Source of the DNA: DUPQ01 sp022706885
GTDB taxonomy: Bacteria; Bacillota; Clostridia; DUPQ01
Length of the DNA: 15,306 nt
Direction of reading: 5' to 3'
Assembly (NCBI GenBank): GCA_022706885.1
Contig: JAKJBR010000029.1
Coordinates: forward strand, 1-15,306
Made by a program: the position numbers and the translations under genes. How positions within the stretch are numbered: position 1 is the first letter of the stretch; every line of letters starts with the position of its first letter. This document shows, one piece after another, positions 6,748 through 13,796 of the stretch. Under the pieces are notes generated by a model. The model ran no database searches. It had not been told where the DNA came from and saw nothing but the letters and a program-made list of their open reading frames with translations.

Positions 6748-7938
6748 ATGGCAGAATTAAAAAAGAAAACAGTAGAAGATATTAATGTTTCCGGTAAAAA
6801 GGTTATAGCCAGAATGGATTTTAATGTTCCCCTGAAAGACGGCGTTATAACCGACGACAAACGAATCCGTGAAGCAATGAAAACAATAAAGTATCTTTCC
6901 GACCACGGTGCCAAAACAATTCTGGTATCGCATCTGGGTCGTCCTAAAGGAGAGTTCAATCCCAAATACTCCCTGGCACCTATCGCCGCAAGGATTTCCG
7001 AGTTGTTGGGAAAACCCGTTACACTTGCTAAAGATGTAATCGGTGAAGATGCAAAAGCAAAGGCGGCAGCACTTAAGAACGGAGATGTAATGTTGCTGGA
7101 AAATGTACGTTTCCATGCAGAGGAAGAGCAGAATGATAAGGAATTTTCCAAAAAACTGGCTTCTATGGCGGAGATTTTTGTAAATGACGCTTTCGGAACC
7201 GCTCACAGAGCACATTCATCAACAGCAGGTATAGCAGATTACCTTCCTGCGGTATGCGGTTTCCTTATCAAAAAAGAGATTGAGATTATGGGTGCAGCTT
7301 TAGCACATCCGGCAAGACCTTTTGTTGCTATTTTAGGCGGTGCCAAAGTTTCCGATAAGATCGGTGTTATAGAGAGTCTTCTGGATAAGGTGGATACAAT
7401 TCTTATCGGTGGCGGAATGGCATATACATTCTTCAAAGCACAAGGACATGATATCGGAACATCTATTTGCGAATTGGACAAACTGGATTTTGCCAATGAG
7501 CTCATTGCAAAAGCAAAGAAGAAAAATGTTAATCTTCTTTTACCGCTTGATACGGTTGTAGCCGACGAGTTTAATAATGCTGCAAAGAAAAAGACAGTGG
7601 ATTTCAATGCCATACCGGCTGATATGATGGGAATGGATATAGGTGAAAAAACCGTTAAGTTATTCACTAAGGAAATTCTTAAGGCTAAAACGGTTGTCTG
7701 GAACGGACCTATGGGAGTTTTCGAGTTTGAAAACTTTGCCAACGGAACAAGAAAGATAGCAAAAGCGGTTGCCGATTCCGGTTCGGTATCTATTATCGGA
7801 GGAGGAGACAGTGCTGCGGCAATAGAGATTTTAGGTTATGCCGATAAAGTAACACATATTTCTACCGGCGGCGGAGCATCATTGGAATTCCTGGAAGGAA
7901 AAGTACTGCCGGGTATTGATGTTTTGGAGGACAAATGA
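6748..7938 (+). CDS. pgk: Phosphoglycerate kinase
   Basis: A 396-residue monomeric kinase that transfers the acyl phosphate of 1,3-bisphosphoglycerate to ADP, the first ATP-yielding step of glycolysis. N-domain landmarks are ARMDFNVPL (21-29), SHLGRPKG (61-68), LLENVRFH (95-102) and NDAFGTAHRAHSS. The C-domain nucleotide part has LGGAKVSDKIGVI, LIGGGMAYTF, VVWNGPMGVFE and the glycine-rich IIGGGDSAAA close to the C-terminus, ending with STGGGASLEFLEGK. Length is normal for bacteria. AAAGGAG at 6736-6742 supports the start. The stop overlaps the tpiA start as ATGA, so the two are coupled. Expression likely depends on readthrough past the hairpin after gap. Confidence 0.97.
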   Translation: MAELKKKTVEDINVSGKKVIARMDFNVPLKDGVITDDKRIREAMKTIKYLSDHGAKTILVSHLGRPKGEFNPKYSLAPIAARISELLGKPVTLAKDVIGEDAKAKAAALKNGDVMLLENVRFHAEEEQNDKEFSKKLASMAEIFVNDAFGTAHRAHSSTAGIADYLPAVCGFLIKKEIEIMGAALAHPARPFVAILGGAKVSDKIGVIESLLDKVDTILIGGGMAYTFFKAQGHDIGTSICELDKLDFANELIAKAKKKNVNLLLPLDTVVADEFNNAAKKKTVDFNAIPADMMGMDIGEKTVKLFTKEILKAKTVVWNGPMGVFEFENFANGTRKIAKAVADSGSVSIIGGGDSAAAIEILGYADKVTHISTGGGASLEFLEGKVLPGIDVLEDK

Positions 7939-8687
7939 GAAAAAAAGTTATAGCAGGAAATTGGAAGATGAATAAGACCCCTTCGGAAACGGCGACATTT
8001 GTTGCCGAGCTTTCCGATAAGGTAAAACAGACAAAAGATATAGTTATATGTGCGGTTCCTTTTATATGCATACCTGCCGCTTTAAAAGCATCAAAAAGAA
8101 CTAAGATAAAGATAGCGGCTCAGAATATGCATTATGAAGACAAAGGTGCTTTTACCGGTGAAGTTTCTGCGGAAATGCTTGTCGATTTGGGAGTACAGTA
8201 TGTAATAATCGGTCACTCGGAAAGAAGACAGTACTACAATGAAACCGATGCAACGGTAAATAAAAAGGTAATTAAAGCTCTTAAAGCAGGTTTAAAACCG
8301 ATAATCTGTGTAGGCGAAAGCCTGGAACAGAGAGAAACGGGTGTAACTGCCGATTTTGTCAGATATCAGGTAGGATATGCTTTAAACGGTGTATCTTCGG
8401 AAGATATAAAAAACATAGTTATAGCTTATGAACCTATCTGGGCAATAGGCACGGGTAAAACCGCCACCAACGAACAGGCAAATGAAGTCTGCAGAACAAT
8501 CAGACAGGCTCTCAATGAAAAATACGGAAAGAAAGTTGCCAATGCAACATACATTCAGTATGGCGGTTCGGTTAATGTAAAGAATGCAGCAGAACTTTTC
8601 AGTATGAGCGATATTGACGGCGGTCTTGTAGGCGGAGCCAGTCTTAAATCGGATGATTTTTGTAAGATAGTGAATTATAAAGGATAA
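7935..8687 (+). CDS. tpiA: Triosephosphate isomerase
   Basis: A 250-residue TIM barrel that interconverts dihydroxyacetone phosphate and glyceraldehyde 3-phosphate. The catalytic residues are visible: Asn9 and Lys11 in AGNWKMNK, the electrophile His94 in IIGHSERR, and the base Glu166 in AYEPIWAIGTG, whose following residues form the mobile loop 6. The phosphate-binding IQYGGSVN and GGLVGGASL segments near the end are complete. Its start overlaps the pgk stop by the ATGA arrangement and a GGAGG sequence lies inside the pgk 3' end (around 7926). Enolase follows after 11 bases. Length and motifs are ordinary. Confidence 0.97.
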   Translation: MRKKVIAGNWKMNKTPSETATFVAELSDKVKQTKDIVICAVPFICIPAALKASKRTKIKIAAQNMHYEDKGAFTGEVSAEMLVDLGVQYVIIGHSERRQYYNETDATVNKKVIKALKAGLKPIICVGESLEQRETGVTADFVRYQVGYALNGVSSEDIKNIVIAYEPIWAIGTGKTATNEQANEVCRTIRQALNEKYGKKVANATYIQYGGSVNVKNAAELFSMSDIDGGLVGGASLKSDDFCKIVNYKG

Positions 8688-8698
8688 CGGAGGTAAAT

Positions 8699-10018
8699 AT
8701 GAAACAATATATCGAGATTGAAGGCGTATGGGCAAGAGAGATTCTGGATTCCAGAGGAAATCCCACGGTAGAAGTGGAAGTATTTGTAGAAGGCGGATAT
8801 ATAGGAAGAGCGGCTGTTCCCAGCGGAGCTTCCACAGGCGCTTTTGAAGCTGTTGAATTAAGAGACGGCGATAAGAAAGTTTATTTAGGTAAGGGTGTAG
8901 AAAAAGCGGTTGACAATGTAAACGAGATAATCGCACCCGAACTGGAAGGATTAAACGTTCTGGATCAGGTATACATTGACAGACTTATGATGGAACTGGA
9001 CGGTACGGAGAATAAAGGCAAGTTAGGTGCAAACGCAATACTGGGTGTATCATTAGCCGTTGCTAAAGCTGCAAGTGAAGCTTTGGGATTAAGTCTGTAT
9101 GAATATATAGGGGGAGTTAATTCAAAAGTTCTCCCGGTCCCCATGATGAATATCATTAACGGCGGAAAACATGCCGATAACTCGGTAAGCTGCCAGGAGT
9201 TCATGATTATGCCGGTAGGAGCATCTTCATTCAAAGAAGCTTTAAGATGGTGTGCCGAAGTATTCCACACATTGAAGAAAGTATTAAAAGATAAAGGATA
9301 CTCCACAGCGGTAGGTGATGAAGGCGGTTTCGCTCCCAATCTTAAAACCGATGAAGAAGCATTACAGGTAATTGTCGAAGCGATAAAAAAAGCAGGATAC
9401 AAGCCTTATGATCAGATAAGAATCGCCTTGGATCCCGCAGCTACCGAAATGTATGAAGAGGCAAAGGCTAAAGGAAAAGAAGGCTGCTACTATTTCTGGA
9501 AAACCGACAGAATGTTCACAGTGGATCAACTGATTGATTACTGGGCGGAAATGTGCGAAAAATATCCTATCATTTCCATTGAAGACGGACTTGCGGAGGA
9601 AGACTGGGAAGGCTGGAAGAAACTTACCGACAGACTGGGAGATAAAGTACAGCTTGTAGGAGACGATTTATTCGTTACCAATACAAAGAGACTTGCCAGA
9701 GGTATCAAAGGCGGTGTTGCCAACTCAATACTCATTAAAGTAAACCAGATAGGTACTTTGACCGAGACATTGGAAGCTATTGAAATGGCCAACAGGGCAG
9801 GCTACACGGCCGTTGTAAGCCATCGTTCCGGTGAAACGGAAGATACCACCATTGCAGACATTGCGGTTGCTACCAATGCAGGTCAGATTAAAACCGGTGC
9901 TCCGTCCAGAACCGACAGAGTGGCAAAATACAATCAACTTCTGAGAATAGAAGAAGAATTGGATGATGTGGCCGTATATCCCGGACTGGATGCATGGTTT
10001 AATATAAAGGCAAAATAA
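8699..10018 (+). CDS. eno: Enolase (phosphopyruvate hydratase)
   Basis: A 439-residue enolase that dehydrates 2-phosphoglycerate to phosphoenolpyruvate with Mg2+. N-terminal AREILDSRGNPTVEVEV (12-28) and PSGASTGAFEAVELRDGD (41-58) are diagnostic; Ser42 and the flanking loop close over the substrate. Glu208 in VGDEGG is the acid, and Lys347 in SILIKVNQ is the base. Metal ligands are Asp245 in ALDPA, Glu295 in SIEDGLAEEDW and Asp322 in VGDDLF. SHRSGETEDTTIADIAV is intact. The length is about ten residues above the E. coli protein, within the family range. GGAGG at 8689-8693 supports the start. It ends the glycolytic cluster; no phosphoglycerate mutase gene lies between it and tpiA. Confidence 0.97.
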   Translation: MKQYIEIEGVWAREILDSRGNPTVEVEVFVEGGYIGRAAVPSGASTGAFEAVELRDGDKKVYLGKGVEKAVDNVNEIIAPELEGLNVLDQVYIDRLMMELDGTENKGKLGANAILGVSLAVAKAASEALGLSLYEYIGGVNSKVLPVPMMNIINGGKHADNSVSCQEFMIMPVGASSFKEALRWCAEVFHTLKKVLKDKGYSTAVGDEGGFAPNLKTDEEALQVIVEAIKKAGYKPYDQIRIALDPAATEMYEEAKAKGKEGCYYFWKTDRMFTVDQLIDYWAEMCEKYPIISIEDGLAEEDWEGWKKLTDRLGDKVQLVGDDLFVTNTKRLARGIKGGVANSILIKVNQIGTLTETLEAIEMANRAGYTAVVSHRSGETEDTTIADIAVATNAGQIKTGAPSRTDRVAKYNQLLRIEEELDDVAVYPGLDAWFNIKAK

Positions 10019-10026
10019 CAAATTAA

Positions 10027-10055
10027 GCCGTTATAGTATATATGAATGTAACGGT
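10027..10055 (+). other. Long-loop hairpin downstream of eno
   Basis: GCCGTTATA (10027-10035) can pair with TGTAACGGT (10047-10055), with G-U pairs, leaving an 11-base AT loop. It is followed by an A-rich stretch rather than T residues, so it does not look like a terminator on the + strand. It could be an mRNA 3'-end or processing structure upstream of the real terminator at 10088-10115. Confidence 0.3.
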
Positions 10056-10087
10056 GAAGATAAAAAAGAGAATAAACAATTATCATT

Positions 10088-10115
10088 AAAGGCACGATTA
10101 AGTTTGTGCCTTTTT
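10088..10115 (+). terminator. Intrinsic terminator of the pgk-tpiA-eno operon
   Basis: AAAGGCAC (10088-10095) pairs with GTGCCTTT (10106-10113); the stem can extend inward by a G-U and an A-T pair. Five T residues follow the GTGCC arm (10111-10115). This is a good intrinsic terminator about 70 bases after eno. A very similar hairpin lies at 12947-12976. Confidence 0.85.
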
Positions 10116-10131
10116 GATTTTCGGATATAAT
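10104..10131 (+). promoter_or_regulatory. Candidate promoter overlapping the terminator, for the first lipoprotein gene
   Basis: TTGTGC (10104-10109), which is part of the 3' arm of the terminator hairpin, is 16 bases before a perfect TATAAT (10126-10131). The -35 match is only moderate. Transcription would start near 10138, beside the ACGGAG ribosome site, giving a very short leader to the ATG at 10149. Confidence 0.4.
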
Positions 10132-10148
10132 GTATACGGAGTTATTTT

Positions 10149-11435
10149 ATGAGAAGATTTTTAAGAAGCACTATTCTGATATGGCTGATATTTGCACTGT
10201 TGTCGGTTTCTGTCGGTTGTGTAAAAAACATACATGAAACCGATTACATTACTGATAGTGAAAAATATACTTATGAATATATTCCTGTTGAGACCGACAA
10301 AGACAGCATTATCAAAATGAACGGAAGAAGCATCAAGTGTAAATGTTTTCAAGGACTTTATACATCGGACGATTTTTTAATCAGATATGCGACGGAAGAA
10401 GATATAGAAAAGCTGAATATAAAAATAGATAGAACTGATGATGAAACTGTAAAAAAACAGCCTTCCGTTATTTTCTCCTTAGATAGTGAAGAAATAACTT
10501 TGATTAAAGATTCATTTACCTGTAGTATAAGGGTTAATTTTAGTGTTATATTTGAAATGGAATTTGAGTATATTAATAAAGACGGGAAAAAGTATATAAT
10601 ACAGACAAACCATTCAGATTATTTGAATCTTATTAAAATACCCAATTCAAACAAATACCTTGTGGAAAAGGGTGGTTTCTTATTCTCATTAGACCCCGAT
10701 AGAGAGTCTTTGGATTTCTATTGTCATGTTCAAACAAACGGATATTCACAATTAAAGTCGGAATATGATGTATGGGCATCAAATCCGTATTTTAACGACA
10801 ATGGAACGGTTATGATATTTTATTCGGGAAGAGCGAATGAAGAGACAGGAAAGGTATGGGTAAAAAATATAATAACGGGAAAAGAGAACCCGGTACCTAA
10901 CACAACAGGATACAGCAGAGTTTTAAGTTGGAGAGACGGCAGATATGCCTATATAACATCGCCATTCGGCAAAGTCGAGGAAATTGATACCGTAAATTTA
11001 ACTTCAAAGGTTATCCATGACACAAAGATTTTTTCTAAAGATACACTGGGTTTCATTTATCCTTATGTTTTTGTTCCCGATATGCCCGGAGGAACACATA
11101 TAATAGACATAGATGATGACGGTGAAGTTTATCATTTTGATGATATCAAATATGCAAAGTGCATGGAAATTGAACGAGTAAACGGCTCTGATTTATTACT
11201 TCTTAAATATCTTTATCCCGTAAGCAAGAATAAATGGCATAGCGAAGCCGTTGTTTTGGATTTGTCTACACGTAAGATATGCATAATATCTGTACCCGAT
11301 GAGTATTCCGTTTCAACATTTAAGCAACATAATGATTGTTTAATGTTGAGTATATATAAGCCGGAAGATGATATTATAATACAGACCGCATATTTCATAC
11401 CGATATCCGGTATTGAATTGGTAGATTCGGATTGA
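10149..11435 (+). CDS. Lipoprotein of unknown function, probable beta-propeller (paralogue 1)
   Basis: A 428-residue predicted exported lipoprotein. MRR plus a hydrophobic stretch (7-20) ends at SVGC, with Cys24 as the likely lipidated residue; the lipobox is slightly atypical (Ser at -3). I do not recognise a named family. The mature part is rich in aromatic beta-strand segments: KYLVEKGGFLFSLD (169-182), NPYFNDNGTVMIFYSGRA (212-229), KVWVKNIITGKENPVPN (235-251) and RYAYITS (265-271). Short repeats of the type x-F-N-x-N-G-T-x-M-x-F-Y resemble TolB/PD40 propeller blades, so a propeller that binds a ligand or polymer outside the membrane is inferred. The next gene is a paralogue 32 bases downstream. 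ACGGAG at 10136-10141 supports the start. No enzyme motif is seen. Confidence 0.75.
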   Translation: MRRFLRSTILIWLIFALLSVSVGCVKNIHETDYITDSEKYTYEYIPVETDKDSIIKMNGRSIKCKCFQGLYTSDDFLIRYATEEDIEKLNIKIDRTDDETVKKQPSVIFSLDSEEITLIKDSFTCSIRVNFSVIFEMEFEYINKDGKKYIIQTNHSDYLNLIKIPNSNKYLVEKGGFLFSLDPDRESLDFYCHVQTNGYSQLKSEYDVWASNPYFNDNGTVMIFYSGRANEETGKVWVKNIITGKENPVPNTTGYSRVLSWRDGRYAYITSPFGKVEEIDTVNLTSKVIHDTKIFSKDTLGFIYPYVFVPDMPGGTHIIDIDDDGEVYHFDDIKYAKCMEIERVNGSDLLLLKYLYPVSKNKWHSEAVVLDLSTRKICIISVPDEYSVSTFKQHNDCLMLSIYKPEDDIIIQTAYFIPISGIELVDSD

Positions 11436-11467
11436 GTAGTTTCATAAATAATAAACGGAGAAAGAAT

Positions 11468-12886
11468 ATGAGAAAAATATTTAGATTTATCGTTATTTTA
11501 TTTATCCTGTTGTCCATGTTATTTTCTTATACAGGTTGTCAGGAAAAGGTTAAAGAAAGTAGTATTCCGATAGAGACGGCCGGTACGGAAACCGCAGTTG
11601 TTCCCGTTGAGTCGGATACGGTAAGTACCCCTAATCTTGAAGTTACCGAAGAAGAGCAAACAGACTCACAGAAGGAAGTTGTAACGGATAATACCGGTAT
11701 CGAAGTACCAGGTAAACCTTCAAGAACATATATCGATAATATGATTTTCGTAAACGGTAAAAGCCTACCCGTATTTGCATTACCGGGAGTATTCCGCTCA
11801 CTTGACGGCAATCTGGTCAGGAAACCTACAAACCAAGATTTTAAAAACTTACAGGCTTCAAGAGATCCCGTAACGCATGAAATAACGGGAAGTTTGCCCA
11901 ATGAAGTGTTGTCGGTTGACGGAGAAGAGCCTGTAAATGCCGATTCATTGGTTATTTATGCAGGACCGTATGATTATGAATTCAAGTATACATACATTGA
12001 AAAAGACGGTCGAAGACAACCGGTTTTTTCTCATGGAACCGATTTACAGTTGACAAGAATTCCGATGACAAATAAATATGCTGTGGTGAAAGGCGGCTTT
12101 TTATTCTGGGTGGATTTGGATGCGGAAACAATGGACCTATATTGTCTCAGCGAAACAATGGGATATTCCATGTACGATAATTTTTGGGAGATAGACGGAA
12201 TTAAGTATCTGAAAGTGTGGGCGATAAGACCTTCCTTCAACAGAAACGGAACAAAAATGTTATTCTATACTGAAAGAGCTACGGAAGAAGTAGGTTATGT
12301 ATGGGTAAAAGATACCGTTACCGGTGAAGAAAAACCTGTTCCGAATACGCCGGCATTTACAAGAGTACTGCAATGGAGAGAAAACAGGTATGCGTATTTA
12401 CAAAGCTTCGGAAAAATAATTGAGATTGATACTGTTGAACTTACTGCCAGGACCGTATTTGATAACGAAGAAGCCGGAAGTAATTCCTTTAATATGATTT
12501 ATCCCTATGTTTTCAATTCGGTTTTAGATAAAGACAGAAATATCTTCTCCGAGATTATTAATCTGAATGACGGAAGTAAAAGGAAATTTGAGGATTCGAA
12601 ATATCAAAGGTGTGATAATATAACCGTCGTTCCCAACACAAATCTTCTGCTTTTAAGATATGCCTACCCGCAAGAGAACAATCCGATATATCATGAAGCG
12701 GTAATTCTGGATTTAGTTACAGGTAAAAGATGTGTGATATCGGTTCCTCTTGAGTATAATATATCTTCAATTTATCAATACAGAGAATACTATGTAGTTA
12801 ATCTGTATAAATACGGTGATATAAACAATGTACATGACCAGACATCATATTTTATACCGAGAACCGAGATACGTTTTACAGATTAA
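11468..12886 (+). CDS. Lipoprotein of unknown function, probable beta-propeller (paralogue 2)
   Basis: A 472-residue predicted lipoprotein. The signal peptide MRKIFRFIVILFILLSMLFS is followed by YTGC, with Cys24 at the same position as in the upstream paralogue. A Thr/Glu/Val-rich, low-complexity linker (about 25-85), absent from paralogue 1, should tether the domain away from the membrane. The remainder aligns along its length with paralogue 1: VNGKSLP (95-101), NKYAVVKGGFLFWVD (202-216), RPSFNRNGTKMLFYTERA (254-271), a VWVKDTVTGEEKPVPN segment, RYAYLQSFGK and, near the end, HEAVILDLVTG. No enzyme motif or known family is recognised. The start at 11468 has GGAG at 11457-11460; an in-frame ATG at 11432 overlapping the upstream stop has no ribosome site and would spoil the signal peptide. 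Confidence 0.78.
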   Translation: MRKIFRFIVILFILLSMLFSYTGCQEKVKESSIPIETAGTETAVVPVESDTVSTPNLEVTEEEQTDSQKEVVTDNTGIEVPGKPSRTYIDNMIFVNGKSLPVFALPGVFRSLDGNLVRKPTNQDFKNLQASRDPVTHEITGSLPNEVLSVDGEEPVNADSLVIYAGPYDYEFKYTYIEKDGRRQPVFSHGTDLQLTRIPMTNKYAVVKGGFLFWVDLDAETMDLYCLSETMGYSMYDNFWEIDGIKYLKVWAIRPSFNRNGTKMLFYTERATEEVGYVWVKDTVTGEEKPVPNTPAFTRVLQWRENRYAYLQSFGKIIEIDTVELTARTVFDNEEAGSNSFNMIYPYVFNSVLDKDRNIFSEIINLNDGSKRKFEDSKYQRCDNITVVPNTNLLLLRYAYPQENNPIYHEAVILDLVTGKRCVISVPLEYNISSIYQYREYYVVNLYKYGDINNVHDQTSYFIPRTEIRFTD

Positions 12887-12946
12887 CATTATCTTTATTT
12901 ATAAAATTAATTTTTTATTTTCAATCCTGTTTTTTGTTTTATTCTG

Positions 12947-12976
12947 AAAAGGCACTATTCCGATTGTGCCTTTTTT
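12947..12976 (+). terminator. Intrinsic terminator after the lipoprotein pair
   Basis: AAAAGGCAC (12947-12955) pairs with GTGCCTTTT (12966-12974) over nine base pairs with a ten-base loop, and the T run extends to 12976. It closes the lipoprotein operon about 60 bases after the stop. The preceding 12887-12946 is very T-rich but has no other structure. The stem is the same as that of the terminator at 10088-10115. Confidence 0.85.
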
Positions 12977-12991
12977 GATTTGAGATATAAT
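12964..12991 (+). promoter_or_regulatory. Candidate promoter overlapping the terminator, for the amino-sugar operon
   Basis: TTGTGC (12964-12969), in the 3' arm of the hairpin, is 16 bases before a perfect TATAAT (12986-12991). Transcription would start near 12998, leaving about 22 bases before the ATG at 13020, with AAAGGAG (13008-13014) inside the leader. This geometry is more natural than that of the copy at 10104. No operator palindrome is obvious. Confidence 0.5.
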
Positions 12992-13019
12992 AGAGATATA
13001 TCAAATTAAAGGAGTTGTT

Positions 13020-13784
13020 ATGTTAATTAAGAATTTCAAAAAGGACAATTTGGAAGTATCGGTATTTGATACAAGAAGAGAGATGGGCTTAAAAGCCGCT
13101 CAGGATGTACGCAGTGAGATATTGAAATTATTTAAAACAAAAGATGAAATTAATATGCTCTTTGCCGCGGCACCGTCACAGAATGACTTTTTGCAAACCC
13201 TTATATCGTATAAGGATATAGACTGGACAAGAATAAATGCTTATCATATGGATGAATATTTAGGAATTGATAAGGATGCACCGCAGGCATTCGGTAATTT
13301 TCTTAAGAATGCTCTTTTTTCAAAATTAAACTTTAAGACGGTCAACTATATTGACGGTACGGCGGAAGATGTGACAAAAGAATGTATGCGTTATGAAGAA
13401 TTGTTGAACAATAACACTATTGATATTGTCTGTATGGGAATAGGGGAGAACGGACATATCGCTTTTAATGATCCTCCGGTTGCGGATTTTTCCGATAAAG
13501 TCAAAGTTAAAATAGTAAAACTGGATGAGTTATGTCGTCAGCAGCAGGTTAACGATAAGTGCTTTGAAAATATTCATCAGGTACCTAAATATGCCATTAC
13601 ATTAACAATACCGGCTCTTTTTGAGGGTAAAAAACTGTTCTGTATCGTGCCGGCACCTACCAAAGCAAATGCGGTTTATTACACTTTAAACGGAAAAATA
13701 GAGGAGAAGTGTCCTGCAAGTATACTGAGACTGCATTTAGCTGCAAAGCTCTATTTAGACAAAGACAGCGCATCTAAGCTATAG
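13020..13784 (+). CDS. NagB-like amino-sugar-6-phosphate deaminase/isomerase
   Basis: A 254-residue member of the glucosamine-6-phosphate deaminase / 6-phosphogluconolactonase superfamily, likely converting a hexosamine 6-phosphate to a ketohexose 6-phosphate plus ammonia. Landmarks are HMDEYLG (76-82) with Asp78, GIGENGHIAFNDPP (140-153), and CPASILRLH (231-239). Compared with E. coli NagB (Asp141, His143, Glu148), the corresponding residues are Asn144, His146 and Asp151; His is kept, the two acids are changed. PSQNDF (52-57) stands where NagB has its phosphate-binding TGSTP-like loop. The same Asn occurs, as I recall, in the galactosamine-6-phosphate enzyme AgaI, so glucosamine-6-phosphate should not be assumed. 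AAAGGAG at 13008-13014 supports the start. The kinase gene follows after 12 bases, indicating one operon. Confidence 0.82.
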   Translation: MLIKNFKKDNLEVSVFDTRREMGLKAAQDVRSEILKLFKTKDEINMLFAAAPSQNDFLQTLISYKDIDWTRINAYHMDEYLGIDKDAPQAFGNFLKNALFSKLNFKTVNYIDGTAEDVTKECMRYEELLNNNTIDIVCMGIGENGHIAFNDPPVADFSDKVKVKIVKLDELCRQQQVNDKCFENIHQVPKYAITLTIPALFEGKKLFCIVPAPTKANAVYYTLNGKIEEKCPASILRLHLAAKLYLDKDSASKL

Positions 13785-13796
13785 CAGGAGGAGCAT

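Noticed and set aside
6705..7742. Several - strand open frames opposite pgk
   Set aside because: Shadows of a strongly conserved gene; no ribosome site or recognisable protein.
8382..8936. 184-codon open frame on the - strand across tpiA and eno
   Set aside because: It is antisense to two well-recognised enzymes, has no recognisable motif, and is low-complexity Leu/Arg/Phe-rich as expected of a shadow frame.
11432..11467. Upstream ATG start for the second lipoprotein
   Set aside because: No ribosome site, and it would add a basic, polar 12-residue lead before the signal peptide; ATG 11468 has GGAG at the right distance.
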